NCBI RefSeq assembly: GCF_037392515.1
Contig: NC_090287.1
Span: forward strand, 10,855,501 to 10,919,500
Length of the DNA: 64,000 nucleotides
Direction: 5' to 3'
Source of the DNA: Haliotis asinina
Lineage: Eukaryota; Mollusca; Gastropoda; Lepetellida; Haliotidae
Of the stretch, positions 45,397 to 57,540 are shown one piece after another. Made by a program: the position numbers and the translations under genes. How positions within the stretch are numbered: position 1 is the stretch's first letter; each line of letters starts with the position of its first letter. Under the pieces are notes generated by a model, which was not told where the DNA came from, made no database searches, and saw only the letters and a list, made by a program, of their open reading frames with translations.

Positions 45397-47010
45397 CATA
45401 TGGAAATTAATTAAGCAACACCAAATTCAAAGACACATAAAAACTTAACAAAGTTTAACGAAGTAATTTTGATGATTGATTATTCAATTTTGATGTATTG
45501 ACATACAGCATGAGCTTTTCATGGGTTGATATGACGCGCGTGAAGCTTGCACAGCGCACGTGCATTGCTTTAACCTCAACTTTCGAAAAATGCACTTTTT
45601 CCCTGGGGTGTTTACAAGCGCAGGTTGTCGATTGCATTCGGTTTTTCATTCATTTCAATGTCATGGCACGTAGGAAATTATCAGAGGCCACTCGTTGGCA
45701 AATAATCGGCATGAGGAATGCTGGTATGTCTCTAAGACAAATCGGGACTCAAATCGGACGACATCATTCCATAATTTCAAAACTTTTGAAAAAATACCGG
45801 GCCACTAATGAAGTTAAAGACCTGCCTAGACCAGGAAGACCCAGGAAGACCACAGTCCGGGAGGACAGAGCTTTACTGAGACTTGTACGGCGCAGGTCCT
45901 TCGACTCGAGCTCTCGGTTGAGACAGGAGTGGCTTCCAGGGAGACCCATCTCGAACAGGACTGTTCGGAATCGTCTGAAAGCTGCAGGATACCGGGCAAG
46001 GAGGCCAATCAAGCGACCCAGGTATTGTCTCCAGCCCATAAGGCAGCCCGACTGGCCTGGTGTAATGACCGTTTGCACTGGAACATTGCCTCTTGGAGGA
46101 AGGTCCATTTCTCAGATGAGAGCCGGTTCTTGCTGCACATGGTGGACGGTCGTACTCGGGTCTGGAGGCAGAGGAACACAGCAATGGCTCCACGGAACAT
46201 CCAGGAGACTGTGGCCTTTGGGGGAGGTTCCGTTATGGTATGGGGGTGCATTTCCATGAACTGCAAGTTGGATATCATTACCATCCGTGGCAACCTTAAC
46301 GGTGTTCGTTACCAACAGGAGGTTCTTGACAGGGCTGTGGTACCTCATTTTGAGAACCATCCTCTGGCAACGAGACCCATATTTATGGACGACAATGCTA
46401 GACCTCACAGGGCGCATGCTGTAAATGATTTTTTGCGGCAAAATGCAATTGACAGAATTCCATGGCCTGCCATGAGCCCTGACCTCAACCCCATTGAACA
46501 TTTGTGGGACTTTATTGGCCGTCGTGTGAGGCAGAGAGACCCACCAGTCCATAATCTCAACGAATTGACGGCTGCCCTGCATGAGGAGTGGAACAGGATC
46601 CCCCAGAATCAGATCCGGAGACTCATCCAAGGAATGAGGAGGCGTCTGGAATCGGTGGTGCGTGCGCAGGGAGGACACACTAGATATTGATGAAAGTCGG
46701 TGTGCAGACTCTCAGATGACTGTTCTTTCTTTCCATGTGACATTTGTGTTAATACACCTGACAACAACGTCTGTGGATGAATAGTAAATTGTGTCCATTT
46801 TTTCATGAATTTAAGACAGTTTTAAGAATTTGGATTTCGTTGCAATAAAGCAAAGTCTTGATACTTTTTCCCTTTAAGTTGTTTGTCAGAGATCGTCTGT
46901 TGAATAAAAAAGTGTCAAACTATATCAACCCGGCATATTTTGATTGTCAGAACACTTCAAAGTTGCTCCAATAGAAAAAATTGGGGTGTTGCTTGATTAA
47001 TTTCCAGGTG
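45397..47010 (+). mobile_element. Tc1/Bari-type transposon, transposase frameshifted
   Basis: Inverted ends: left CATATGGAAATTAATTAAGC then AACACC; the right end's complement is CACCTGGAAATTAATCAAGC then AACACC. Flanking TA dinucleotides lie at 45395-45396 and 47011-47012. The element is 1.6 kb. It belongs to a different lineage from the element at 2654-3950. Confidence 0.88.
45663..46690 (+). pseudogene. Tc1/Bari-type transposase with one frameshift
   Basis: The first frame starts MARRKLSEATRWQIIGMRN and gives the helix-turn-helix (SLRQIGTQIGRHHSIISKLL), a GRPRK hook and a second helix-turn-helix (ISNRTVRNRLKAAGYRARRP). At about 46018-46024 the frame shifts, and the second frame continues VLSPAHKAARLAWCNDRLHW. 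It carries the full catalytic domain: D in FSDESRF, D in MDDNARPHRAH and E in MSPDLNPIEHLWD, with 34 residues between the last two. It ends VVRAQGGHTRY at 46690. Apart from that single break the protein looks complete (about 340 aa). The break could be a sequencing error. Confidence 0.88.
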
Positions 47011-47012
47011 TA

Positions 47013-48130
47013 TATATGCCAAAACGCGGGATTCAGTTGCATCCGTGCTCTCTATTGCCACTGCCAAATCACTAGTACTATCTGAAAATATCTGTATAAA
47101 AATCTGAACAGTCTGAGAATACAATCTGATAATGACTTGCAATGATGTTATTGATAATTCCGTAATCTTCCAAAGTGCTTTCAGAAGTGTTATTAGGCTT
47201 ACAAGTCATAAGCAAGGCATTTGTTTGGGGGAAAATAAAGCATAAGGTGTATCATTTGGCATGGAATACGTGTGGACCCGTTTGTTATGTGAATAACTCT
47301 TCATGCAATGATCCAATCGATCTCAAACCTTTGCAAGGAGATGTCTTGTCAGACAACATAATCACTTTGTAAATCACCGATTTTATGCATTTGTATGAAA
47401 GAATATGCATGTAACTGTCAACAAAACGTTGACAGCTTGCAGAGGGAGGGAGCCAGTGACCTACTACAGCGGCAGTGTTGGGCCAGAAAGGTTAATGCAC
47501 GTGGGGCGAGGTTGTGTGCTTTCGTGCCATTGGCATCTTAAGACGTTGATCGTACTTCGCACGTCACAGTGCACTATATCTGTCATATCAGAAGATACCT
47601 AGCCGTCCTCGTGGCGACTCGGCAATAGAAGTGTTAATAACATATGAACTGTCAGTCTTTAAAGGCGACGACAGTCGCAAGCTGGGTTGGTAACAGGTTA
47701 GAATTGACTCATGGCAACTTCGCAAGATACAAAGTACATCCGTGTTGTGAATCGATGATCATAAAATCAGTCAGTGAATTATCGGACACAACTAAGCTCA
47801 GCCCCCCAGTTATGCATACCATCCTTTTTTTGGGACGTGTGCTTAAAAAAAACCCATCTCTCCTATTGTTGAAGATAAAAACTTACAACACAGGCGTGAT
47901 TGAAGCTGGATAAATTTAGTGGTTGAAACATTCATATTACTTGTAGAGTTTGCGTTCTTTAAGCATGGCCACTTCCAATGGCAAGGCTAGTCCCCAGCTA
48001 ATTGACGTACGTTGATTTTACTTGCTTCCTATTTCACTTACGTTCATTTGAATGTGTGTGAAACTTTCGTTGTTGAAATAGAAAAATATAAATGAAAACG
48101 GTTTGCATTTTTTTTCATAATCTTCCGCTG
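47013..48130. other. no gene recognised
   Basis: Non-coding DNA without repeats that I recognise. Confidence 0.4.
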
Positions 48131-48135
48131 AAGTA

Positions 48136-48475
48136 CCGTGGGGTAGCCTAGTGGTTAAAGCGCTCGCTCGTCAGAACACTCTGAAGACCAGGGTTCAGTT
48201 CCCCACATAGATGACCCGTGAACGTCCCGGGGTAGAACAGGCCTTCAGCAACCCATGCTTGTCATAAAAGGCGACTATGCTTGTTCCCAATTGCTCATGT
48301 TGTTTGTGACTGGACTGTCAGGCTCAATTATGTACAGACCGCAGCCATATAGCTGGAACCTCACTCACTCACTCACTCCCCATATAGATAGTTGGATACA
48401 AAGTGTGAAGTACATTTCTGGTGTCGTCTGTAGTGATATTGCTGGGGTATAAGACTGCCTCACCCACTCTTTCGC
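48136..48475 (+). mobile_element. tRNA-derived SINE split by a main-family SINE
   Basis: The 5' part is at 48136-48212 (GGGGTAGCCTAGTGGTTAAA A-box, GGGTTCAGTTCCCC B-box). The 3' part is at 48390-48475 (TACATTTCTGGTGTCGTCTG). The insert sits between duplicated CCCCACATAGAT and CCCCATATAGAT. Confidence 0.88.
48213..48377 (+). mobile_element. internally deleted SINE nested in tRNA-SINE
   Basis: It runs from GACCCGTGAACGTCCCGGGG to the CACT tail. It lacks the middle of the element and the GAATATTGCTGAGTGCGGCG stretch. The 12-bp target duplication has one mismatch. Confidence 0.9.
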
Positions 48476-49454
48476 TGTGTCCCGGAATAACGCAAGCCTG
48501 TCCTTACATTCAACTGAATTAGTTTGTTTCTAAATGCCGCTCTCGGCAATATTCCATCTATATGGCGGAGGTCTGTAAATAATCGAATCTCTACCATAAT
48601 TATTCGCAGATCTTCACGAACACCATTTCACACACCGACACGATTTCAAATCGTCTGTACAAATGCACACATCACGTAAAAGCAACTCGCGATAATGCCG
48701 AGTACCTTTTTCATAAGTGTTGGCGTCAGCGATGATATTATAATCAGGTGGCTATTGGGATTTGATACCTCTCACAGGCTAATAGAAATAGAATATTTTG
48801 TAGATCATTGTAGTATCTTGATGAAAATCAGCACTTGATGATATGTCACCTGTCCGCTTCAGAGAAGAGGTAAGACTTTGATGATGCTCCCACTTTCAGA
48901 AGACAAAGTTAACATATCTGAAATACATTTTCAAAGCGACGCTAAACCACATTCACCCACAATCTAAGCATTTGTTTCAACGTTGCCTGGAATTGAAGAT
49001 AAATCAATTTCTGATTAATAGGATAAAACGACGAGAATGTCCTTTAGACCAGACTCTGTCTAAAGTCAATGGCTAGTTCAACAACCCGCGCCTAACACTT
49101 AATATTGAGTTGGTTAAGTTGGCCGTGACAAGGATTCCCAGAGGTCCTTGAGAGTCCAAGGGGACTCAAATCAATATAAAGATTCCACCAATATGGCGTC
49201 TGTTTAGTGAAGGACCATCTGGGGAAGGGTCAATAGTACAGCGTGTTGCAGATACCAAAGTACCGATTTTCATTCTTATACAAGTAGATTAGGGCTGAAG
49301 CTGTTGAAATTAATTGTGGATATACAATTTCCAAATCGACCAAATCCTATAGTTTTTGCGGTAGCAAAAAGGTATTTGCGCTAAACCAAATGCGGATCTT
49401 TCGTGATCACATCAAACACAATAACACGACTGATCATACACTTTGAGTTAATTT
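48476..49454. other. no gene; one SINE fragment
   Basis: A minus-strand SINE 3' fragment is at about 48530-48597 (CGGCAATATTCCATCTATAT). The rest shows no recognisable feature. Confidence 0.5.
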
Positions 49455-49463
49455 CTCTATTTA

Positions 49464-49733
49464 CCGACCCGTGAAGGTCCCGGGGTAGAAAAGGCCTTCA
49501 GCAACCCATGCTTGTCATAAAAGGCGACTATGCTTGTCGTAAGAGGCAACCAACGGGATCGGGTGGTCAGACTCGCTGACTTGGTTGACACATGTCATCG
49601 GTTCCCAATTGCGCAGATCGATGATCGTGTTGTTGATCACTGGATTGACAGGTCCAGGCTCAATTATTTACAGACCGCCGTCATACAGCTGGAATATTGC
49701 TGAGTGCGGTGTAAAACTAAACTCACTCACTCA
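49464..49733 (+). mobile_element. full-length SINE
   Basis: Target duplications CTCTATTTA lie at 49455-49463 and 49734-49742, identical on both sides, so the insertion is relatively young. Confidence 0.95.
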
Positions 49734-49929
49734 CTCTATTTAGCAGTAAGAACACATCCCATACAATAACACTGAAAGTGGAGAAATCATTTAGGCATTG
49801 GACGCTTTAGATTTTAACAGTTTTGTTGTTAAGCACTATTAAAATGGGAAAGTTTTAATCGTTTTACACTAAAAGACGTCTTGGACCTTATAATGTCTAC
49901 CACTAGTTGGCAATGAGATATGAGTGTGC

Positions 49930-50001
49930 ATGTGGGGAATTGAACCCTGGTTTTCGGCGTGACGAGCGAACGTTTTAACCACAAGGCTACCCTATCGCCC
50001 C
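49930..50001 (-). mobile_element. tRNA-derived SINE head, minus strand
   Basis: The complement reads GGGTAGCCTTGTGGTTAAAA (A-box), TTCGCTCGTCACGCCG and GGGTTCAATTCCCCAC (B-box). Only the tRNA-like head is present. Confidence 0.8.
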
Positions 50002-50158
50002 CACGAGAGATTAAAGAATTTGTTGTTCTTAACTTGTTTTGGGTAGTTTACATGATGTACTTGCTAGATATGTGTTCTGGAAGTGCATCTAACCACTATC
50101 GTTGTAAGGGGATCATCAGAAGGGGAAAACGGCTTCTGATACTATGTAGCCTCCTGTT

Positions 50159-50220
50159 CGTGACGTGAGCCTGCCCCGTGACGTGAGCCTGCCCCGTGAT
50201 GTGAGCCTGCTCCGTGAGGT
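50159..50220. repeat. 18-bp tandem repeat
   Basis: About 3.5 copies of CGTGACGTGAGCCTGCCC. They lie about 90 bp before the 64-bp minisatellite. Confidence 0.9.
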
Positions 50221-50312
50221 GTCGGTAACGTCACTGCGACGCATCCGTGGAGTAAACTGGTGTTTCTCATCTGAACTTTGTTGTATGACATTTGGAAAAA
50301 AACAAACATCAG

Positions 50313-52960
50313 ATGTAAAACAACCCTGAACGCAGCTCGTGTAATATTAAATATATCCACACCATCAGCAGTTAAAGCAACCCAGAACCCATTTCGTGTA
50401 ATAGTGAAAGACGAGATGTTCACACCAATCCACAAATAAAGCAACCCAGAACCCATTTCGTGTAATAATGAAAGATGAGATGTTCACACCAATCCACAAA
50501 TAAAGCAACCCAGAACCCATTTCGTGTAATAATGAAAGACGAGATGTTCACACCAATCCACAAATAAAGCAACCCAGAACCCATTTCGTGTAATAATGAA
50601 AGATGAGATGTTCACACCAATCCACAAATAAAGCAACCCAGAACCCATTTCGTGTAATAATGAAAGACGAGATGTTCACACCAATCCACAAATAAAGCAA
50701 CCCAGAACCCATTTCGTGTAATAATGAAAGATGAGATGTTCACACCAATCCACAAATAAAGCAACCCAGAACCCATTTCGTGTAATAATGAAAGACGAGA
50801 TGTTCACACCAATCCACAAATAAAGCAACCCAGAACCCATTTCGTGTAATAATGAAAGACGAGATGTTCACACCAATCCACAAATGAAGCAACCCAGAAC
50901 CCATTTCGTGTAATAATGAAAGATGAGATGTTCACACCAATCCACAAATAAAGCAACCCAGAACCCATTTCGTGTAATAATGAAAGACGAGATGTTCACA
51001 CCAATCCACAAATGAAGCAACCCAGAACCCATTTCGTGTAATAATGAAAGACGAGATGTTCACACTAATCCACAAATAAAGCAACCCAGAACCCATTTCG
51101 TGTAATAATGAAAGATGAGGTTTTCACACCAATCCACAAATAAAGCAACCCAGAACCCATTTCGTGTAATAATGAAAGATGAGATGTTCACACCAATCCA
51201 CAAATAAAGCAACCCAGAACCCATTTCGTGTAATAATGAAAGACGAGATGTTCACACCAATCCACAAATAAAGCAACCCAGAACCCATTTCGTGTAATAA
51301 TGAAGGACGAGATGTTCACACCAATCCACAAATAAAGCAACCCAGAACCCATTTCGTGTAATACTGAAAGACGAGATGTTCACACCAATCCACAAATGAA
51401 GCAACCCAGAACCCATTTCGTGTAATAATGAAAGATGAGATGTTCACACCAATCCACAAATAAAACAACCCAGTACCCATTTCGTGTAATAATGAAAGAC
51501 GAGATGTTCACACCAATCCACAAATAAAACAACCCAGAACCCATTTCGTGTAATAATGAAAGACGAGATGTTCACACCAATCCACAAATAAAACAACCCA
51601 GAACCCATTTCGTGTAATAATGAAAGACGAGATGTTCACACCAATCCACAAATAAAACAACCCAGAACCCATTTCGTGTAATAATGAAAGATGAGATGTT
51701 CACACCAATCCACAAATAAAACAACCCAGAACCCATTTCGTGTAATACTGAAAGACGAGATGTTCACACCAATCCACAAATAAAGCAACCCAGAACCCAT
51801 TTCGTGTAATAATGAAAGATGAGATGTTCACACCAATCCACAAATAAAACAACCCAGAACCCATTTCGTGTAATAATGAAAGACGAGATGTTCACACTAA
51901 TCCACAAATAAAACAACCCAGAACCCATTTCGTGTAATAATGAAAGACGAGATGTTCACACTAATCCACAAATAAAGCAACCCAGAACCCATTTCGTGTA
52001 ATAATGAAAGATGAGATGTTCACACCAATCCACAAATAAAACAACCCAGAACCCATTTCGTGTAATAATGAAGGACGAGATGTTCACACCAATCCACAAA
52101 TAAAGCAACCCAGAACCCATTTCGTGTAATAATGAAAGATGAGATGTTCACACCAATCCACAAATGAAGCAACCCAGAACCCATTTCGTGTAATAATGAA
52201 AGACGAGATGTTCACACCAATCCACAAATGAAGCAACCCAGAACCCATTTCGTGTAATACTGAAAGATGAGATGTTCACACCAATCCACAAATAAAGCAA
52301 CCCAGAACCCATTTCGTGTAATAATGAAAGACGAGATGTTCACACCAATCCACAAATAAAACAACCCAGAACCCATTTCGTGTAATAATGAAAGATGAGA
52401 TGTTCACACCAATCCACAAATAAAGCAACCCAGAACCCATTTCGTGTAATAATGAAAGACGAGATGTTCACACCAATCCACAAATAAAGCAACCCAGAAC
52501 CCATTTCGTGTAATAATGAAAGATGAGATGTTCACACCAATCCACAAATAAAACAACCCAGAACCCATTTCGTGTAATAATGAAAGACGAGATGTTCACA
52601 CCAATCCACAAATAAAACAACCCAGAACCCATTTCGTGTAATAATGAAAGGCGAGATGTTCACACCAATCCACAAATAAAGCAACCCAGAACCCATTTCG
52701 TGTAATAATGAAAGATGAGATGTTCACACCAATCCACAAATAAAACAACCCAGAACCCATTTCGTGTAATAATGAAAGATGAGATGTTCACACCAATCCA
52801 CAAATAAAGCAACCCAGAACCCATCTCGTTTAAAAGTACATAGGACGAGTAAAGCAACCTAGAACCCTTCTCTTGTAATATCAAATGATAAGATGTTCAT
52901 ACCAATCTACAAGTAAAGCAATCCAGCACTCTGCCCATGTAATATTAAATGATAAAGTAA
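50313..52960. repeat. 64-bp minisatellite, about 38-40 units
   Basis: The unit contains ACCCAGAACCCATTTCGTGT, AATAATGAAAGACGAGATGT and TCACACCAATCCACAAATAA. The period is exactly 64 bp where measured. Units from about 50385 to 52830 are nearly identical; units at both edges are diverged (50313-50385 and 52830-52960). Two positions vary most: AAAGACGAG or AAAGATGAG, and AAATAAAGC, AAATAAAAC or AAATGAAGC. In the first part GAC and GAT units alternate, which suggests dimer-level amplification. No unique spacers separate the units. Confidence 0.97.
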
Positions 52961-54009
52961 CATGATATTCGATACATTTTGATTCCAAACCGTGTGTACA
53001 GTATACAGTATTAATGAAATATGCATAGCGATGCCTTGGCTAACACCGTTTTTCGGATGAAATTTACAATAAAATATTTCCCCCAAGTAGTTAATGATAT
53101 ACTGGTATGTTTACAACATTGTGAACAGTTCTTTTCCCCGTTTCTCATGCTAAACTATGTTTTAAGCTACAGAATAAATACACATACTGAATTTGATAAA
53201 AGATGTCTTGTGCAGTGAATGAGCGTTGTTGCTTATTCAGACTCGGCCAAGCTGCATTTCTCTTGTCATGAACAGATATAGAGACACTCACTCACTCTCA
53301 TGGCCTCGTTTAACTTTCAAATGTCATTCATTTCAGGATTTAAATAAAAATATTACGCATCGCAAGACAACATATTTAGACATTCAGTAATCATAAGACT
53401 AGCTGAGTTGTGCTGTAAACGATTGGTTTTTAAAATACGGTAATTTCTGTTCAATTACCCTTCAGAAAATGAGCAAAGTTATAACGGAAAATGCTTTGAC
53501 AAATGTTATGCATTTCAGATTGAGATTATAATAAAACTGCACAACTATTAACATGTCAAGCATTTTAAGAACTACTAGCGCAAATGTGGTCTTTATGTAA
53601 ATAGCAACAGCATGTATGTTTTGTATAATTACTCATAAGGAAATGTTTCAATTATCCACAATAGCCATAGAGTTTTAGAAAACCTCCTTGACATGGAAGT
53701 CGTGGAATGGAAGAGCAAAGGCAAGCATCAGAACACATAAACAACATTCACGCGTGCTCTCCGAGAGACCCGAAAAAAGTGGCAAGTAGGTTGCCAAAGG
53801 GATCTAACTTTCTGCATTTTTGACGTTTTCACTACATACGTGGGATTACAAAAACAAAGTGATCAAAGCTAAATTAAATAAATAATACTTACACAAGAGT
53901 AACTTATGTGTTCACCTGCTATTGCTATTATTATGCTACATAAATGGGACGTCCCGTATAAACCCAACCAAATCTGTGAAATCCATTGCAACAAAAAGAT
54001 GTTGTGTAA
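52961..54009. other. no gene recognised
   Basis: AT-rich non-coding DNA between the two minisatellites. Confidence 0.45.
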
Positions 54010-55365
54010 CACACATGCATGCTGCTTGGGATATAGCTGTGTTGAAGGCAGTGGGGCAGTGGTGCAATACACATGTAACCGTGATGTATAGTACTTGGGA
54101 TGTAGCTGTGTTGAAGGCAGTGGGGCAGTGGGGCAATACACATGTAACCGTGATGTATAGTACTTGGGATATAGCTGTGTTGAAGGCAGTGGGGCAGTGG
54201 TGCAATACACATGTAACCGTGATGTATAGTACTTGGGATGTAGCTGTGTTGAAGGCAGTGGGGCAGTGGTGCAATACACATGTAACCGTGATGTATAGTA
54301 CTTGGGATGTAGCTGTGTTGAAGGCAGTGGGGCAGTGGGGCAATACACATGTAACCGTGATGCATGCTACTTGGGATATAGCTGTGTTGAAGGCAGTGGG
54401 GCAGTGGTGCAATACACATGTAACCGTGATGTATAGTACTTGGGATGTAGCTGTGTTGAAGGCAGTGGGGCAGTGGTGCAATACACATGTAACCGTGATG
54501 TATAGTACTTGGGATATAGCTGTGTTGAAGGCAGTGGGGCAGTGGGGCAATACACATGTAACCGTGATGTATAGTACTTGGGATATAGCTGTGTTGAAGG
54601 CAGTGGGGCAGTGGTGCAACACATAGGTAACCGTGATGTAAACTACTTGGGATATAGCTGTGTTGAAGGCAGTGGGGCAGTGGTGCAATACACATGTAAC
54701 CGTGATGTATAGTACTTGGGATATAGCTGTGTTGAAGGCAGTGGGGCAGTGGTGCAACACATAGGTAACCGTGATGTAAACTACTTGGGATATAGCTGTG
54801 TTGAAGGCAGTGGGGCAGTGGGGCAGTGGTGCAATACACATGTAACCGTGATGTATAGTACTTGGGATATAGCTGTGTTGAAGGCAGTGGGGCAGTGGGG
54901 CAATACACATGTAACCGTGATGTATAGTACTTGGGATATAGCTGTGTTGAAGGCAGTGGGGCAGTGGTGCAACACATAGGTAACCGTGATGTAAACTACT
55001 TGGGATATAGCTGTGTTGAAGGCAGTGGGGCAGTGGTGCAATACACGTGTAACCGTGATGTATAGTACTTGGGATATAGCTGTGTTGAAGGCAGTGGGGC
55101 AGTGGGGCAGAGGTGCAATACACATGTAACCGTGATGTATAGTACTTGGGATATAGCTGTGTTGAAGGCAGTGGGGCAGTGGTGCAACACATAGGTAACC
55201 GTGATGTAAACTACTTGGGATATAGCTGTGTTGAAGGCAGTGGGGCAGAGGTGCAATACACATGTAACCGTGATGTATAGTACTTGGGATGTAGCTGTGT
55301 TGAAGGCAGTGGGGCAGTGGGGCAATACACATGTAACCGTGATGCATGCTACATGGGATATAACT
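54010..55365. repeat. 69-bp minisatellite, about 19-20 units
   Basis: The unit contains TTGGGATATAGCTGTGTTGA, AGGCAGTGGGGCAGTGGTGC, AATACACATGTAACCGTGAT and GTATAGTAC. Variants include GATATAG or GATGTAG, GGTGCAA or GGGGCAA, CACATAGGTAAC with AAACTAC, and 9-bp additions of GGGGCAGTG. Because 69 and 9 are multiples of three, every frame free of stops stays open through the array. This explains overlapping open frames of up to about 420 codons on the minus strand. Confidence 0.97.
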
Positions 55366-56067
55366 GCTGTGTTGAAAATGATTTATTGTTGTGTAAATGT
55401 ATGCCATCTGAGATAAAACTGTCTTGATAACATCGACATATTGATGTGTTGATGTATGATGTGCAGTATAGGATATGCCTGTGTTACACAACTGTGGAGA
55501 AGCTGTGATAAAAACTAATTTCTGGCGAAGATGAAGACGTGATCTGTAAATCAAGCTTAAAATGTCAAAATGTCATGCTGATAGCAGTTTGGCCAAAAAA
55601 TAGATATGAAGTAAATGTTATAATAACTTAAAGTCTGTGCACACTGACCCCATCCGCCATGAAACTCTCACGTTGAAGTGGGCAGCCGTTGAGACGCCCC
55701 ATATATCCACGTCGGCGCCCATTTTAGGCTGGCTCTTCATCCAACGTCTAGTAATCCCCGTTCCTTCTATAAATTGTTTTGACAAAGTGGCATAACAGAT
55801 GCTATAGAAATCTCCAGGTTCAACAGCCCTCGTTATACAATTTCAAAGATAATCTGTCCATGAGGTCCATATCTGGTTTTTATTGCCGTTGCCAATGGAT
55901 GTAGCAAAATACGTTTAAACTTACTGACCGTAAAGAAAGTGCATGGTTTCATGATTACATGTTCAGGTATACACGTACGCCAGTTTGAAGATAATGAATC
56001 CATTCATTGTAAAACGTTTCTGTCCTTACTGCATCTTGTTACACTGGATGGTAGGTTTATTTGTTGT

Positions 56068-56200
56068 TGAACTCGGCAATATTCCAGGAATATGACGGCG
56101 ATCGGTAAATATTTGAGTGTGGAGGAGACAAGCTTGTGACTGACACCATGAACATCGATCTGACAACCCGATCTTGTTAGATGTGGCATATGAGAGTGAG
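56068..56200 (-). mobile_element. degenerate SINE, minus strand
   Basis: CTCGGCAATATTCCAGGAAT and CATGAACATCGATCTGACAA match the SINE 3' half. The paralogous copy is at 63117-63250, where about 33 bp more of the element survive. Confidence 0.75.
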
Positions 56201-56779
56201 CAGCCGAATACCGGTTTGACCCGGATCTCTCGAGTCGTTGGTAGTTAGTGCTGCAACTGAAACATATTCGTTTAGTTGGAAGATATGTGAGGTGTTGCGA
56301 GATCTCTCGAGATGTCCAACTCAGGTGGTGGCAAAAGTGTTGTTGATGGTGTGCAGTTCAATGTGCACTGAGTAATAATCCATTTATAAGGCTGCGGTTT
56401 TATTCCAGTTATAATAGTCGAATCTGGGTCAGAAATTCCAGTGATCAACTTCATGAGTTACGCATGTGCGAGCCTGACAGTTCACATTGAAGTGTTCATG
56501 TATGCAACAATGCTGCATACGACGCTAAAGAAGGGAGGAACGAATCTCGATTTCGTTTCCTAAAATTACACTTGGTGTTGAAATTACTTCAAAACAATGC
56601 TGAATGCTAACACAAAACAATGCTAAAGAAAGAAGAAACACAACCCTGAGAAACACCATTTCGTTTCCATATATTACACTTAGTGTTAAAATTATCTCTA
56701 AGCACTTTGTTTTCTGCAATTACTGCACCTAACCATGTGAATCGTGAAGAAGTTCAAAACAACGATATTTTGCACACAC

Positions 56780-56833
56780 GCCGTGGATTCGTGGATTCAT
56801 GGATTCGTGGATTCGTGGATTCGTGGATTCGTG
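56780..56833. repeat. 8-bp tandem repeat GTGGATTC
   Basis: About six copies. The paralogous site at 63920-63940 has only two. Confidence 0.9.
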
Positions 56834-57174
56834 AATGATATGTGAAATCAGTGCCCATGTCCGTACACCTTTTCCACATTGCTTTCTTAAAAAACCCCAA
56901 CATAATGGATAAAAATAAGGCCAGGTCAAATGTAGGACATTCACGAAGTGTATAGACACTTCATTATGCCTCTCGCTCAAGAATATGATTTGACAGGAGA
57001 CTTGGACTTAGTTATTTTTCATTTAGAAAGAGCACGTATCGAGTATATGTCACAATACAATTACACTTGATAATCGAAGATGGTATGTAGAGGCGTCGAA
57101 ACCTAATTCGTGAAGCCATACTCTTAATCGTTTGTCTGCCATCCCCACACCATTGTGTCATTGTATGACTTCTG

Positions 57175-57290
57175 GCTCATGCTAGTGATCACTGGATTGT
57201 CTTGTCCAGACTAGGATATTTACAGACCACCGCCATATTGCTGGAATGTTGTTGTGTGCGCCGCAAAACTATACTCACTCACTTCCCACA
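57175..57290 (+). mobile_element. SINE 3' half
   Basis: GTGATCACTGGATTGTCTTG, TTTACAGACCACCGCCATAT and an ACTCACTCAC tail identify it. Confidence 0.85.
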
Positions 57291-57540
57291 CCAATACGTC
57301 ACTCAGAACGTAGCTCGATGTATTAATATCAAATTGGACACATGGTTGCAATTCAAATAACCCTGGTATAAAATTCACTTGTATAAATTCGTGTGTACCA
57401 TTCAGTATGTGTGATGTAGTGTTCAACGGATCAATTACATTCTACGACGGTCGTGTTTCTCGTACAAGGTGATAGCTTACAACATGTAACATGTTGTCAG
57501 GCCACTCGATGTCTTAGAACCGAAAATGAGTGACTATTTC

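Larger units (their letters stand above)
55511..56895. repeat. segmental duplication, copy 1
   Basis: It aligns collinearly with 62553-64000 (shared landmarks GACGTGATCTGTAAATCAAG, AGTGGGCAGCCGTTGAGACG, TCTGTCCTTACTGCATCTTG and TTTCGTTTCCATATATTACA). It includes two minus-strand SINE relics (about 56068-56200 and 56370-56500). I recognise no gene. Confidence 0.92.

Noticed and set aside
48136-48200. Functional tRNA gene
   Set aside because: A- and B-box-like sequences are present, but the segment continues into a SINE body and lacks a plausible cloverleaf; it is a tRNA-derived SINE head.
50313-52960. CRISPR-like array
   Set aside because: Units are directly contiguous 64-bp minisatellite copies without unique spacers, in a eukaryotic genome.
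53869-55554. Overlapping ORFs of 159-418 codons on the minus strand and 234 on the plus strand
   Set aside because: They are by-products of a 69-bp tandem repeat whose length is a multiple of three; several frames are open at once and none has a domain or splice context.
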